Below are positions 21,881-34,320 of a stretch of DNA of 64,000 bases, piece after piece; positions within the stretch are counted from its first letter, which is position 1, and the number at the start of each line of letters is the position of its first letter. Made by a program: the position numbers and the translations under genes. The stretch is from Polytrichum commune (Eukaryota > Streptophyta > Polytrichopsida > Polytrichales > Polytrichaceae). The notes below the pieces were generated by a model, which saw only the letters and a list, made by a program, of their open reading frames with translations, ran no database searches and was not told where the DNA came from. The DNA is taken from NCBI GenBank assembly GCA_950295325.1, contig OX485806.1:10974001-11038000 (forward strand). The letters are read 5' to 3'.

Positions 21881-23384
21881 GTACGTTTCCCTTAGAAAGA
21901 GAGTATCATATGCAAACTTTGCAATCCAATCCCCCTCGATGTGAACATTGTGAGGTGCATTACCCCATCCCACCCATGCATTCCATTTCTCAACCCGAAC
22001 ACAACAAAGGACTTGACCTCCAAATTATTATTATTATTATCATCTTGTTTGGGGAAGGGTTTACTGAACCTTTGGTGGAGATTGCTCTTATCTTAGCCCC
22101 ATTTCCTTTCCTAATCACTTGTGTGCTCCCTAAGTAAGGACAAACTCAAGAATTGAATTCTAAAGTTTCTCAGTCTTTTGAAGCTTCCAAATGGAAGCAT
22201 ATGAAGTATCATGTCTAAGGTAGGTGGTCCTAAAACCATCACTTTAAGCATTGAGTCTATATATTGTTACCTATACTTCTAGATGTTTCACGATCCAATG
22301 CATCAAAATTACATGTGTGTAGAAATTCTATGGGTCAAAATTTTATTGGTTGAAGACCCATAACCGACACATAAACCCAATGTTAAGGTGGCAAACATTT
22401 TCAACATCAATATGTACTCATTCCATTGATGATCTAAAGTCGGAGATGGCTTATGTCCTTTGTGATGAACTCCAAAGTGCTCAACCATTAATGTTTCAAC
22501 CATCATTTTTGGGCATGTGTCTATATGCACGTACATTTGAAATTCTCGAATGATTTAATTACATTTCACAATACATCTTTGATTTGACTTGGAATTCCAA
22601 CACTTTTAAACACTCGTTTTACCCCTTCATTCTTTCATTTGAGTTTGTATATTACGGTAATATCGTGAAACATGATATTTTATCCTCAATATGGAAATGA
22701 TTCTACAAAGTGACCATTGAAGCGGACAAATTTCACTTACCCCCCCCCCCCCCATGGCACTTGGCAATGCATATCATAAATACTAAATAAACACATCAAT
22801 ATTATTTGCTCCTTGTTTTGTGCTACCTAAATCACACATCGTCATTGATGGTGGAGTGTGTGGAACATTGTGGAGTAAGACGTTGAAGGTGTTGATTTTA
22901 ACACACTCACACGCTCTACCTATGTTTTTGTAAAGATCATTGCACCAATGAACGGGGAGAGCTGGCTGCTACACTTATCATCCCAACTATTGCATGTGGT
23001 ACTAATTCCCGAAACACACACGATTTTTCCAAGTCTCAAAATTAGCGAGGGTTGGAATTTGTACTAAGTGATACTAAATTCATGAATACACGCTCATTCA
23101 CCATATTTTCCAAGAAAACTAGTGCATTCTCTAAGGTGCTTGCAGAGTGATAAGAAAACGAACCGAAAACACATGCTTGTCGGTCGATATTGCCATGACT
23201 TTCAGCGAATAGCGATGCTGCTATGAATAGTATTTCCAGCGAAGAGTGCCACGATGAGGAGTGCTTCCTCGTTCTTTCGGTCGCACTAATTTCATAGCGT
23301 AGAGAAATTTAGCATCACTCTCACTAATTTCCCACACGCACTCGTAACCCTCCTCCGCTAATCGAGACAAATCAATGTATCCAC
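21881..23384. other. Intergenic with a 14-base C run
   Basis: No gene recognised. Homopolymer C at 22740-22753. The phrase CACCAATGAACGGGGAGAGC (about 22943) matches the edge motif of MITE family 3 copies. Confidence 0.4.
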
Positions 23385-24000
23385 ATGTGAACCGGTTGAG
23401 TTTGAGAAACAAACAACCAATTGAAGTCCAAGACTTTGGGAGGATGAACACCAATCATTTTAGAGGGTCCGGAATCCATGAAACGCATCCCGAATGAATC
23501 AAGAAAACGGTAGAACCGTGAAGTTGTGTCCTTTGCTATGAAAGACTACAATTATAGCTGATTACTTTGCTCATGCCAATCCATGGCTATTCACTATACC
23601 AAACCTTTCTTGGATTTTGTGCACCTTCTCCTCAAATACGGGTCAAGGATTGAAGCTACTCATTTATCACCCGAAATTTTTAAAATAAATAATCAAGAAC
23701 TGCCGGAATAACTATAGTTAACTAGATTTCTTTCAATGCATTTTAGGGAGCACTTGTTTGTATATATATATATATATATATCTATAAACTATAGATAACA
23801 TCCACATAAAATACAGTGGACCAAAAATAACAAGCACAAGAAACGAAGAAGTTGATGCATAGTCTTTGTCCTACATACAGAGCCAATGAATAAAGAACAA
23901 AACTCGAAAAAGCACAACACGTAACCGGGTGTACTTGGAAAACATTCGGGTGTCAATTGGTTGTGCCCAAATATCTCCCCGGATACACGGAAGTTTGGGA
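23385..24000 (+). repeat. MITE family 3 copy, split by repeat R5
   Basis: The left part (GAACCGGTTGAGTTTGAGAA at about 23390) and right part (CGTAACCGGGTGTACTTGG at about 23920, TTGTGCCCAAATATCTCCCC) are the two halves of family 3, separated by R5 at 23500-23884. Confidence 0.65.
23500..23884 (+). mobile_element. Repeat R5, copy 1, with 7-bp target duplication
   Basis: Begins CAAGAAAACGGTAGAACCG and ends ACAGAGCC, flanked on both sides by AATGAAT. A second copy at 31602-32007 sits in an unrelated host repeat. I see no terminal inverted repeat and no coding capacity. It contains a (TA)n tract near 23760-23782. Confidence 0.7.
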
Positions 24001-24409
24001 AGTGGGCCAATAAGCTTATGCCAAGACACCTTCAACTTATTAAAGAAAGGGAGAAGGGTGGAGGCCCCACTTTTTAGTGACGGCACAAAGTGTCCCTAAC
24101 ACCGTCCCACAAAAAGGCTGCCGACACGTGGAGGCACGGCGACAAAAGAATGTGAAAATGACACATGCACGCCGGTGTATGGGAAGAATTTGGGGCATCA
24201 AGGGTCAAAAATGTAAGCTTATTAGTGTGTCCAAGTCCACCCACTTCTATAGGTACGTGTGGTGAGTTATCGGTTATTCTTTATTCGTTTGAGGTATACT
24301 CTATAGGTGCCTCTAATTAAACCGTTCGGGTAATTTCCTAAAGCATATATGGAACTTCATCCGGTGGTTTCTCAAACTCAACTAGTTCATCCATCCCTAC
24401 TACGTACCG

Positions 24410-24793
24410 ACACGCAATACGATGTTAAGCTTAAGTGTCATATGGTATTTTATGTCACAATGGTAACTTCTCGGATGACACTTCTTATGAATGAGTGAAT
24501 GGATACCGTCATGGATGATGGATGAGTTCATCCGTTGGCTGAACACCTTACCTTCTCTTGTCAGCAGCTTGTGATGAAATCGTGTCATGGATGAGTGAAG
24601 TTTGGATGAAACATCACTTGGTAAGTGATAGTAATTGCAACACTGTGAAACGATAAACCCTCCCCCCCCCCCCCAATTTTTTTTTTTTAACAAGGAATGA
24701 CAAATGATGTGGGGTTAACATTTAGTGTTGGTGACACTATAATGCGGTTTAGAATTAGTATTGTGACACTACTAAATATCATATTTAGTGTAG
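24410..24793 (+). mobile_element. MITE family 4 copy
   Basis: Has GTGTCATATGGTATTTTATGTCAC, GTCATGGATG, AGTTTGGATGAAACATCACTTGG and TTAGTGTTGGTGACAC, and ends ATATCATATTTAGTGTAG. The left end is worn. A C run followed by a T run lies at about 24662-24685. It is followed by CAGCCGGTTCTCCCCGTTCA, the reverse complement of the family 3 edge motif. Confidence 0.65.
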
Positions 24794-25531
24794 CAGCCGG
24801 TTCTCCCCGTTCATTGCATGCATGAGTCTTGAGAGAAAAAAATTGAATAGTTAAATATTAACCCTAATAAGTTAGGTAGACTTCAATGTGCCGGTGGGTG
24901 ATTGGACTCTAATGTAAATTTCAAACATGACTTAACACTTCATGTGTGTTTGTGTGTTTGTTGATTTCTTGGGTCTTCAACTTGGTGGGGTTTTAACGAA
25001 AGCCAAGAAAACTTCAACACACCGGACATTTTGGAGCTTGCACCGGCTCTTCGTGTTGTAACTCACATTGTTAGTTCATTCTCCTAAGTACGATGATTAT
25101 CCCAATTAGTGCATGTGGTGCTAATTCCCAAAACACACACTATTTTGCCAAGTCTCAAAATTAGTGAGGGCTGATACTAGAACCATGAATATGTATTCAT
25201 TTACCATACCTTTCAAGAAAATTCGTGTATGTCCTAAAGGTGCTTGTAGAGTGATAAAATACTAATTATATGCAATCACATGCTAGCTAGTGAATAGCGC
25301 CAAGATGAATAGTGCACGTACTTTCTAGTGAATAGTGGTAATATGAATAGTAATTTTCAATGAATAGTGTCAAGATGAGCAATGCTTCCTAGATCTTTTG
25401 GTTGCAGTGATTTCACAACGTGAAGAAATTTAGTATCACTCTCATTTTGTTGCACACACTATTAACACTCCCTCACTAATTGGGATATTCATTGTAGGTG
25501 GGTGTGGGTGATTTGACCATGATTTTACTTT

Positions 25532-26354
25532 ACTACATTGACTTTACGTATTGTATTTACATGTTTTATTTAGTGTCATATGATATTTTATGTCACTGTG
25601 GTAACCTTTCTAATGGCACTAAGTTGTGAATAAGTTCACAAGTACTGTCTTGGATGGCTGAAATTTGGATGAAATACATGCCAACTATTGAAGAGAGGTT
25701 TGGTGTATTTTGCATCCTAACATTTTTGTAATGACATGTTGTCAGGGATAATGGAAATTTGGATGGAAAATTGCTTAGTAAGTGATAGTGATTGCAACAT
25801 TGTAAATCTAGCACGGTGTTCGTGAAAACATCACATGGCACGCAAAAATGTCACAAATGACATATTCTTGAATACAAGGAAGGCTGGATTGAATTGGTCT
25901 TTGGAAGCAACTTTTGTCAACCACATTTGGATGTATGTACAAAATGCTAGAAGCATGTGCAAGTGTTATCGTGGGAAGGGGTCTTTTCATATCATGAATG
26001 TTGTGTTCTTCATTGTTACTTCAAACACACTTGATAGCAATCAAAGCACAACATTCATGACATTAAAAGACTTCTTCTTTACTCTATGAACTCAAACCAC
26101 AGGTGCACATACAAAAATTAGTTTCAAAATATAGACTTTCCCAGAGTCGAAGTTCACTCCAGAAGACTTGAAACTGAATCGGCCTTGAATAAGAAATGTC
26201 ACATGTGAATATGACGTTTGTATGAATACTATGTTATAATGCCCAAATGTTTTTTTTACATGAAACACCACATAACGTTAGGCTTAGATTCAATGTTGGT
26301 GACACTACATATTGAGCAAGACAAATAGAATTAATGACACTAAATAGAATATTT
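25532..26354 (+). mobile_element. MITE family 4 copy, split by an unidentified insertion
   Basis: The left half runs to about 25809 (family blocks through GTGATTGCAACATTGTAA). The right half resumes near 26230 (TATAATGCCCAAATG, then TTGGTGACACTACATATTGAGC). The intervening ~420 bp (25810-26229) has no inverted ends that I can see and no match elsewhere in the window. Confidence 0.6.
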
Positions 26355-26990
26355 TTGTTAGCTTATTCTCACTAACTCATAAGTTAGTACATTTTCTTAC
26401 CTAGATTGTGTGGCTCAACCCTAAGTTAAAGTAATGTTAGTAACATAGTGCACAATTTCAACATACTTTCAATCCAAATCCCTATGAGGACCCACCCTTT
26501 CACTTGTTTTGCCTACAATTCATGAAGTATGTGGCCTTTAACCCCTAACTTCCCAAGCCACCCAAATTGGGTCGATGGAAGTCTTTGGCATGCTCTTACA
26601 ACAAAGAATGTTACCTTTTTGTCAACCACACTCGTGGTTGTGGTATAGCACATGTTTTTTTCTTTGTGAGCCCCACCAAGAAAATAAGGATATCATGCCT
26701 AGTTTTAAAACTACAAAATTCCTTTGTGGAGGTCATTGTGTATGGAGAATGGAAGGTTAGTTTTCTTCAAAGTGCATGGATATGGAAAAAAACACTTTGG
26801 GCAGGAAAATTTTGCATAGAAACTCAACGGGTTGGATGAATATATCCCGGGTGATCACAACCGTCCGATGAAACTCACATAAATCCACCACATTACTTCA
26901 CGCAAAAAACCTTATTGTCCAATGAAACGAGTTCGTGGAGTTGTCTAGAAACTCCAACATGGCTTGCAATGAGTGGGGAGAAACCGACCG

Positions 26991-27222
26991 CTACACAAAA
27001 TTAATATGATGTTTAGTGTGACTTACTATTTGGAATTACACAATGCTATAATTATTGTCTACTGTGCATCTCATTTTTCACCAACCATGGTCAGATTGAT
27101 TGTTTGGACACTATAGAACATTAACACCATTACTTGGTAAAAAAAATTACATTAGTAGTACAAATATATAGGAACATGTAACTCCGAACAGTAGGACATA
27201 CTAAATATCATATTTAGTGTAG
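26991..27222 (+). mobile_element. MITE family 1 copy
   Basis: Left end CTACACAAAATTAATATGAT, right end ATCATATTTAGTGTAG, with GACTTACTATTTGGAATTAC beside the left end. It interrupts a family 3 sequence: GAGAAACCGACCG on one side, TTTACAGATG on the other, where the copy at 39.5 kb reads GACCGCTAACAGATGG. Confidence 0.75.
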
Positions 27223-27261
27223 TTTACAGATGCACCGGTTGAGGTTGAGGTTGGGGAATAA

Positions 27262-27635
27262 GGGCCGGTTTACACTACGGTGGAGAAGTTCACCGGTCAT
27301 GAAAAAAAGGGCGTTTCTCAATTGTGATTGGTCGAAAATGCAACTCTTGACCGGTGGGTGTTTACACTAGGTGAAGAAAACAATGGTGATGAACTTTTCT
27401 CATGGATGATAAAATGACATGGCCGCCTACATGGCGGCACTTTTTGGAGTTGGGCTTCTCCGGAGGAGGAGTTTCTTGTCCGGCCTCAAGAGGCCGGAGA
27501 AGCCCAACTCAATAAAAATATTTTATTGCCTTTAATTCTTCTCCGGCACATCCACCATTTGCCTCATATAACCATGTCTTGGCCAAGCATTCTTCACCAA
27601 CCGGAGGCCTTCTCCACCGTAGTGTAAACCGGCCC
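27262..27635 (+). mobile_element. MITE family 2 copy with TAA target duplication
   Basis: Inverted termini GGGCCGGTTTACACTACGG at both ends, extending about 27 bp. The flanks are TAA on both sides. The opposite arm of the foldback supplies the empty site (GGGGAATAAGTAACCGG near 27925, read on the minus strand), confirming the 3-bp TAA duplication typical of PIF/Harbinger elements. Confidence 0.88.
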
Positions 27636-28430
27636 TAAGTAACCGGTTGAAGTTCAAGACTTCAGGGAAAGTACCCATCATGTTAGAGGAATCTAAAGAA
27701 TATACCCCAAATTCATAAAGAAAAACCGGAAGATGTCAACATGTGACTGGCTGGAATCGGAAACCCTAGGAGATTTTTGGGCACAATCGGTCGAGATCCT
27801 AGGGTTTCTGATTCCAACCGGTTACATGTTAACATCTTCCGGTTTTTCTTTATGAATTTGGGGTATATTCTTTAGATTCCTCTAACCTGATGGGTACTTT
27901 CCCTGAAGTCTTGAACTTCAACCGGTTACTTATTCCCCAACCTCAACCTCAACCGGTGCATCTGTAAACTACACTAAATATGATATTTAGTGTTTGATAC
28001 ACTAAATACGAATGCATACACTAAATGTCACTAACCCTATGAAAGTAAGTAACATTAAATGTAAACTCAAACACTACATAGCAACTATGCTAATCTGTGG
28101 AAGATACATGCACGAATTTAGTGTTAGTGAAGATATGACAGAAATTAACAATGATGAAAGGAGAAGGGAGGTGGCGGTAGGGAAAGTGGCAACACATTTA
28201 TGTCTAACACTAATTATCAAAGAATTGAAGATTAGTATTGAGCAGGGTAGGGTGGTAACAACACCGAATATAATCAAAAAACCTCTCTAGAATCAATAGT
28301 GAACACAATTGGGAGGGTCTATCATTTATGTGATCGTTTCCAAAGAAAGGAAATCCTCATGTTGTATTCTTCTAAATGTTACATCTTCACTATGGTTTTG
28401 AAATACTATAGGGATCTTGGGTCCTAACCA

Positions 28431-28652
28431 CTACACTAAACATGATATTTATGGGACTTACTATTTGGAATAACGCAATGCTGTATCTATTTACTGTACG
28501 TCTCACGTTTGACCAAAAAATGCTAAATTGGTAGTTTGGACATTATAGAACATTGACAACTTTACTTGGTAAGAAATTATTTCAGTAGTAAAAAGATATA
28601 GCACCGTGTAAATCCAAATAGTAAGTCACACTAAATATCATATTTAGTGTAG
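28431..28652 (+). mobile_element. MITE family 1 copy (best-preserved)
   Basis: 222 bp with inverted termini of nearly 60 bp: CTACACTAAACATGATATTT...GACTTACTATTTGGA at left and its near-perfect complement at right. Within the termini the ACTAAATATnATATTTAGT stretch is itself palindromic. Non-coding. Confidence 0.82.
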
Positions 28653-28957
28653 TTCTCTTCCACCATATGGATTTATGATCTACTATAATAGCATATTTCC
28701 AATCCATGTTCATAGACTTCAAATTTGTCTAGTGGGGGAGAACCAATGCTAAGGAACCGCAACTCCGCGTAGTGAAACTCAAAGTGACAAAATTCACGAT
28801 TGGTGACTTACAAACTCGATCATACAATTTCCAGGAGGTGATTCAACAATCATAAAATGCTTGCCCATTTGTGTTCACTATGGCACTTAGAATGGCGTCT
28901 ATATCTTATGCACATAAACCCATTTTTATTTTAGCACATGTCTTTTTGGTGTCCATT

Positions 28958-29326
28958 TCTTGAGGGCCACTTCACACAACCAAGGTCCGTTAATTGTGAG
29001 GACCCTTGACTCTTATACAAAGGTTGTACAGTTGCTTGAGGCCCTTGACGCTGACATAGTCAGCCGGAATTTGCCTCAGGCCTACCTCTTGGGGGCGGGC
29101 TTGACACAAATTTTGGAAGACCATGAAAATCCGTCCATGGTCTACCATGTAAGATCAATCCATGTAGACTTTTCATCCATAATAATTTCTTTGGGCCCTA
29201 AGGCCTTCGCCCTCCAACATGAAGTGAATTTGGCCGGTCTCAGGCTTTTTGACTAGTGAGAGATCTTTGAATGCAATGGCCAGATGCCTTCAGTCTCGTG
29301 TGCGAAAACGGTCCTAACTACAACCT
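28958..29326 (+). mobile_element. MITE family 7 copy
   Basis: Left end GAGGGCCACTTCACACAACC; right end worn (GTGTGCGAAAACGGTCCTAA). It shares GTGAGGACCCTTGACTC, GGCGGGCTTGACACAAATTT and CATGTAGACTTTTCATCC with the copy at 34321-34925. Confidence 0.65.
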
Positions 29327-29329
29327 CTG

Positions 29330-30744
29330 CCAAGGACCGCTCACGTATATGTTGTGTCCAATTAAAAAAAAAAAGTGTGATTAAGAAAAGTCCTTGAGTA
29401 AGGACAACGTCCGAGCATGAAAAGTCTCCGACAAACATAAAGCTCACATTCGTTACAATGCATCCTAGCATTACTCAGCATTGAACTCTCGTTTCATGGA
29501 CCCGCAGAATATGATAGTGAGATGCTCGAAAGGTGTGCAGGGTGACCCAAATTCAGATTGAGCTCCCAACATCCAACATATTAGTATACTATGAGGGCCC
29601 ACGTCGTTGGGTAAGGTTAAGATTTTAAGCCGACAAGTGCCGACTGAAAGACCTCGAAACCAAAGGCCAAAAATCACGGCACACAATTATGCATGAACTT
29701 CACCAACAAACTTACCATCTCTACACACTTAGAGCTCCACCGTAGAATTTGTCTGGAGCTAGAAATGAGAATCACGCGTCCCATCGCATTCCACACAAAT
29801 TTTGGCTATGGTGTGTGCGAGGAAGGTGAGGCCACACATGAACTTACGAGGACGTAGTGTGGGCCGCAATTACATTATGTTCGAGGTCACCGGAATCATT
29901 GGGTGACAACTACAAAAACTAACACATGAGGCTCATGGTGCTCAACAAAGAATCATAGTTACCACTTGCACCAAGATGGCACATCGATCCTCCCACCACA
30001 CTAAATTGGGATGACACATGAACTATTATCTTTACTTTTGTATTTTAGTATGTATTTATGGGTTCTATTAGCAATTGCCTTTCATTTCTCAAGCATTTGA
30101 GTGTTACAATAATCAACGTATTTGGAAGTCGTTTTCCTACTTCCTACGTGCAACATTGCTTTTGTTAGATCAAGATCACATGCAAGTGGCACTTCCTCCA
30201 TTTGGTTCACGAGATTTAGTGAACAAATAAGCAATAAGAGAGTTATATTACCTTCACTTCTAGGGCTTCCCTTATTAAAAGAACTCCCATCTCACATCGA
30301 GACCCACCCCCTATGATACTATTCTCCTCCTTATTTTTATTCAACTATGTTAAACAAGGCAAGTTACAAACGCCACAAACTTGGCACCTCACACACACTT
30401 TCTTCTCCCATGATATGGGACAAAGGTGAAAAACGAAATGCATCTTGGATTGCCCCTTTACAACCCCGTAAAGGGGTTTGCTCCGAATTCAACAACGTAG
30501 AACAAGAGTGCCTAAATCTTCCTCCCTACTTCAGATCACCGAGCCGATTTTCGCTCTTATCTCACAGAGGCCATTGCACTCTATGACTCTAGGGAAACAA
30601 CATGTTGTACTCCGCCTTGATGTAAAAAAAGTACTTCTCGTCCGTCCTACAAGCATCCCGACTTCTTGCACTCAAAAAACCAACTTCATTTCATTCCAAA
30701 TCATTACTACGATAGACGTGCCTGATCCGGGTTAAATTCTCTTA
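29330..30744. other. Intergenic, no gene recognised
   Basis: No ORF with a recognisable product. A short patch near 30560-30598 (CTTATCTCACAGAGGCC...GACTCTAGGGAA) resembles 57258-57300 in the LINE-like remnant and may be a second, far more decayed copy. Confidence 0.35.
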
Positions 30745-31070
30745 ACTAGAAGCCTATATTTGAGTGGTACAATGCGATTATGTGTGGCTCCAACAACAAA
30801 TACCAAAAAGAGATACATTTTAAGAAAATTGGACTACATGCTCAAAAACATGATAACTATTCTAAAGCCAACAGTCAACATAACTGAAGGGGACATGTAT
30901 GACCACATAATGGGTACGAGATGATGAAGAAGATGTTCATTTGAGCTCCGAAAACCATGAGGCAAGTGGCTATGGCCCCCATTTGGATTTGCTTTACATC
31001 TCATGCAAAATCGTGCGTTCCATACATCACTAGGAGAAGTGGGGTAGTCGAAAAAGTAACCATTTAAGAC
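30745..31070 (+). repeat. Dispersed repeat R9, copy 2
   Basis: GCCTATATTTGAGTGGTACA at its start, then ATGAGGCAAGTGGCTA, CATTTGGATTTGCT and a GTTCCATACATCACTAGGAGAAG end matching the other R9 copies in order. Confidence 0.55.
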
Positions 31071-31309
31071 CCTACCGATACATCCAAAGTACTGCTGGAG
31101 GTACCTACACCACCTCCTTAGAGGACGGAGTCGGATTTCTCATCCCTAATGCCAAGTGGCGGTTCATGAGCGATCATCTTCCTCCAAGCACTTGCCAAGT
31201 TGAATGTCACGTGGCACCATGTCATTGGTCCACGTCACTGATATTTTTCTTCCAGCAAGCAGGTGGGGTGTGCTGTTTCTTCTGTTCATGAAAAGATATT
31301 TCGGGTCCT

Positions 31310-32110
31310 ACACGAAATATGGTAATTTAGTAGTGTCACATGGTATATTTAATGCCATCGTGGTGTCTTTTCCAGTGACCCTCACTGTATGAATACTTAA
31401 GTTTACAAGTTTGGTCATGGATAATAAGTGAAATTAGCACAAAATCCATGCCCATTTTTGAAATGAAGCTTCGTGTTTTCTGCATCCTGCTAACTGTGCA
31501 ATGAAATATTATCATGGATGAAAAAAAATCACTTGGTAACTAACAGTAGTTGCAAGCACCATTATCATTCTATAGTGCCCAATGAATTTTAAAAAATAAA
31601 ACAAGAAAACGGTAGAACCGTGAGGCTCTGTTCTTCATTATGAAAGACTACAATTGTAGTTGTCCACTTTGCTCATGCCAATTCATCGCTATTCACTATA
31701 CCAAACCTTTGTTGGATTTTGTGCACCTTCTTCTCAAATACGGGTCAAGGATTGAAGCTACTCATTTATCACCCAAAATTTTCAAAATAAATAATCAAGA
31801 ACTACTGAAATAACTATAGTTAACTAGATTTCTTTCAATACATTTTAGGGAGCACTTATATATGAACTATAGTTAACATCCACATTAAATAAAGTGGACC
31901 AAAAATAACAAGAACAAGTAACGTCCAAGTGTGAACACAAAGTGATTAGGAAATTTGCTCTTGAAACGAAGAAGTTGATGCATAGTCTTTGTCTTACAGA
32001 CAGAGCCAATAAAGAATGACAAATGATGTTAAGTTTACATTTAGTGTTGGTGGCCTACATTTTAGTATTGAGCAATGCAAATAGAATTGGTGACAATATT
32101 TACTGTGGTT
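31310..32110 (+). mobile_element. MITE family 4 copy, split by repeat R5
   Basis: The left half (GTGTCACATGGTATATTTAATG, TTGAAATGAAGCTTCGTG, CATCCTGCTAAC, TCACTTGGTAA) and right half (GAATGACAAATGATGTTAAG, TTTAGTGTTGGTGG, GTATTGAGCAATGCAAATAG) flank R5 at 31602-32007. Confidence 0.65.
31602..32007 (+). mobile_element. Repeat R5, copy 2
   Basis: Same ends as copy 1 (CAAGAAAACGGTAGAACCG...ACAGAGCC). Flanks are AATAAAA and AATAAAG (6 of 7 match), supporting a 7-bp target duplication. It carries a ~45-bp segment near 31920-31965 that copy 1 lacks. Confidence 0.7.
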
Positions 32111-33924
32111 CTTTGAGCTGGGTCCTACCAATGTTACCGGGGTTGAGAAGGGACTTATGTAATAAAAAATTAACCCCACATGGTAAATTTGTGGTTAAGA
32201 TTAATCCATCCCAACTAGATCCCCACCAAACTCATTGAGAATCTCTATTTGATGCTAATTCGGGGGTTGAATTTAATGGCTGGGATGGAACTGCGCTTGG
32301 GGTTTTATAATAATAATAATAACTATTATTATTATAAAAAATTTAATACAAAAGGAGTTTCTGTACGATGATAAAATAAACGGCATTGTCGATACGAGTG
32401 ACACGTGTCGTCAACGAATTGGTCCACACTGTAGATAAAATTACAGGTTGGACTATATGTTGTCTTTAGTCCAGTCACGGGTCTGTGTCTTTGTCACAGC
32501 ACGAGAGGGCTAGAACTAGATGTCTTATCCTTTGAGAGAGAGGGCTCCTCCCGATCTTATCTAAAGATGGAAACACAACCCACTATAATAATAATATTAA
32601 CACAAGTGGTATTTGTTTCTTTACTAGCCCACGAAGCTGCTTTGACCTTGGAACTCAAACAATTTCACCTCCACTACACTATTTGCGAAGGGCCTAATCT
32701 AGATGCCTAGAGGGTCCCAAAGTGTCAATTCCGTTGATTGTCAATATGATACTAATTCGTCAACATATTAAGTTTAAAAAATGACATTGGTAAAATTTAT
32801 TTACATCATGGCATTTAGTGTAGCACATCGGGATACTTGAGAGGACAAGGTGCACGTTTCAATAGGCAAGGGGAAGATGTTGTTGAGCATGCTAATGGAA
32901 GGTGTCGTGTGTTGACATTTTAGTATGTAGGAGGAAGAAAGTCTTGAGCATAGTAATGTCGAATGTCATTTTAGTATGTAGGAGGAAGAAAGTCTTGAGC
33001 ATAATAATGCCAAGTGTCGTTTGTGCACACTTTTAGTCAACTTCTAGACCATTGTGTAACCCTATAGCATACACCTCATGACACTATTGAACATACTCGT
33101 GCCTTCAAGATATTCGTAAGTGTAGTTGAATGTCACACGACTAATGAAGTTGTTGGTCATTAGTCTAATCTAGCATCAATGTTCAAGATTGAAGCCCTCG
33201 TATGAGCTTCATTCTAAAGGGCCCTCAAATTTCAGCCCTTTAGTTGAAGGGTTGGTTCAAATCCAAGACGTCAATCCAAGAATATAATAGAAATGAAATA
33301 CAAAACTCATATTAAACTTGTGCATGAATTATATGATACATGTTTCTAGTACAATGTGAAAAAAATTAAGAACCAACCATCTAACTCCACTCCTTGTAGT
33401 GGCAATGCCCTACACCTGTTGGTTCTTGTGGCATGCATATTGTATTGAGGACTTCAAGTGATGTCTTCATTTCCAATTTAGGGTTGTGTTTTGAAGGGCT
33501 ATTTCGAGAGAGGTATATTTTGAAGGGCCAAATCACATTTTGGAGGGCATTGAAGACTTAGAGCGTCCCCACCAAACCGGGTATGGGGCATGCCAACGTT
33601 AAAAATGGGGTATCCCGGGTTCTTAGGTGGCGGTACTGGCATAAATCGAGCCCCACCAGTGTCCGGTCCCCCGTAATTTAGAACCGGCCCAGGTATAGTA
33701 AAGACCTTCCCCCGTCATAAATGGTTCATATAACGGCCCTTCTCCCCAAGAGATTACTTTAATATCAGATACTCCGATATCTTACTTTATCCCATGTCAG
33801 ATAATAGGTGTCGTTGTCTTATTAATTGCTTCCTAATTATACCGGGGGTACGCCTAGCAGAGCCCAACATTTTCCTTTCTAATTGCACCCATATCCAGAC
33901 CATGCCCATCAGCAGCGACTTATG

Positions 33925-34270
33925 CCCACCCATGCCCACCCATAGCATGACATGTGCGCACCCATGCCCACCCATGCCCACCCATGCCCACACATAGCAT
34001 GACATGTGCCCACCCATGCCCACCCATGCCCACACATAGCATGACATGTGCCCACCCATGCCCACCCATGCTATTCAAATTGCGCCCATGTATTCAAAAA
34101 TTATGTAATGTGTATTGTGTAATTGTGTAATTGTGCCCCACCCATGCCCACCCATGCCCACCCATGAACAATAATAGCGCAGCCATGCCCACCCATGCCC
34201 GCCCATGAACAATAATATTGCACCCATGCCCACCCAAAACCCATGGGCATGGGTGGGTATGGGCATGGGC
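33925..34270 (+). repeat. CCCACCCATG minisatellite
   Basis: Many copies of CCCACCCATG and ATAGCATGACATGTGCC in blocks, ending in an inverted stretch (GGGCATGGGTGGGTATGGGC) near 34245-34280 that could pair with the array. Two unrelated islands, around 34085-34130 and 34160-34225, interrupt it. Confidence 0.8.
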
Positions 34271-34320
34271 ATGGGTATGGGCGCCCAATGTAGGGCTCTG
34301 ATGCCTAGGCTTCGGTGGGC

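Larger units (their letters stand above)
26960..27993 (+). repeat. Compound foldback: MITE family 3 arms carrying family 1 and family 2 insertions
   Basis: Left arm 27198-27261 plus 27639-27771; right arm 27797-27993; loop about 25 nt. Arms are near-identical over nearly 200 bp (for example GATGCACCGGTTGAGGTTGA against its complement near 27950). A family 2 MITE sits only in the left arm. Both arms contain the junction between family 1 and family 3, so the inversion came after that junction formed. Confidence 0.85.

Noticed and set aside
27755-27810. AAACCCTAGG resembling the plant telomere repeat
   Set aside because: It is a single occurrence forming the loop base of the foldback, not an array.
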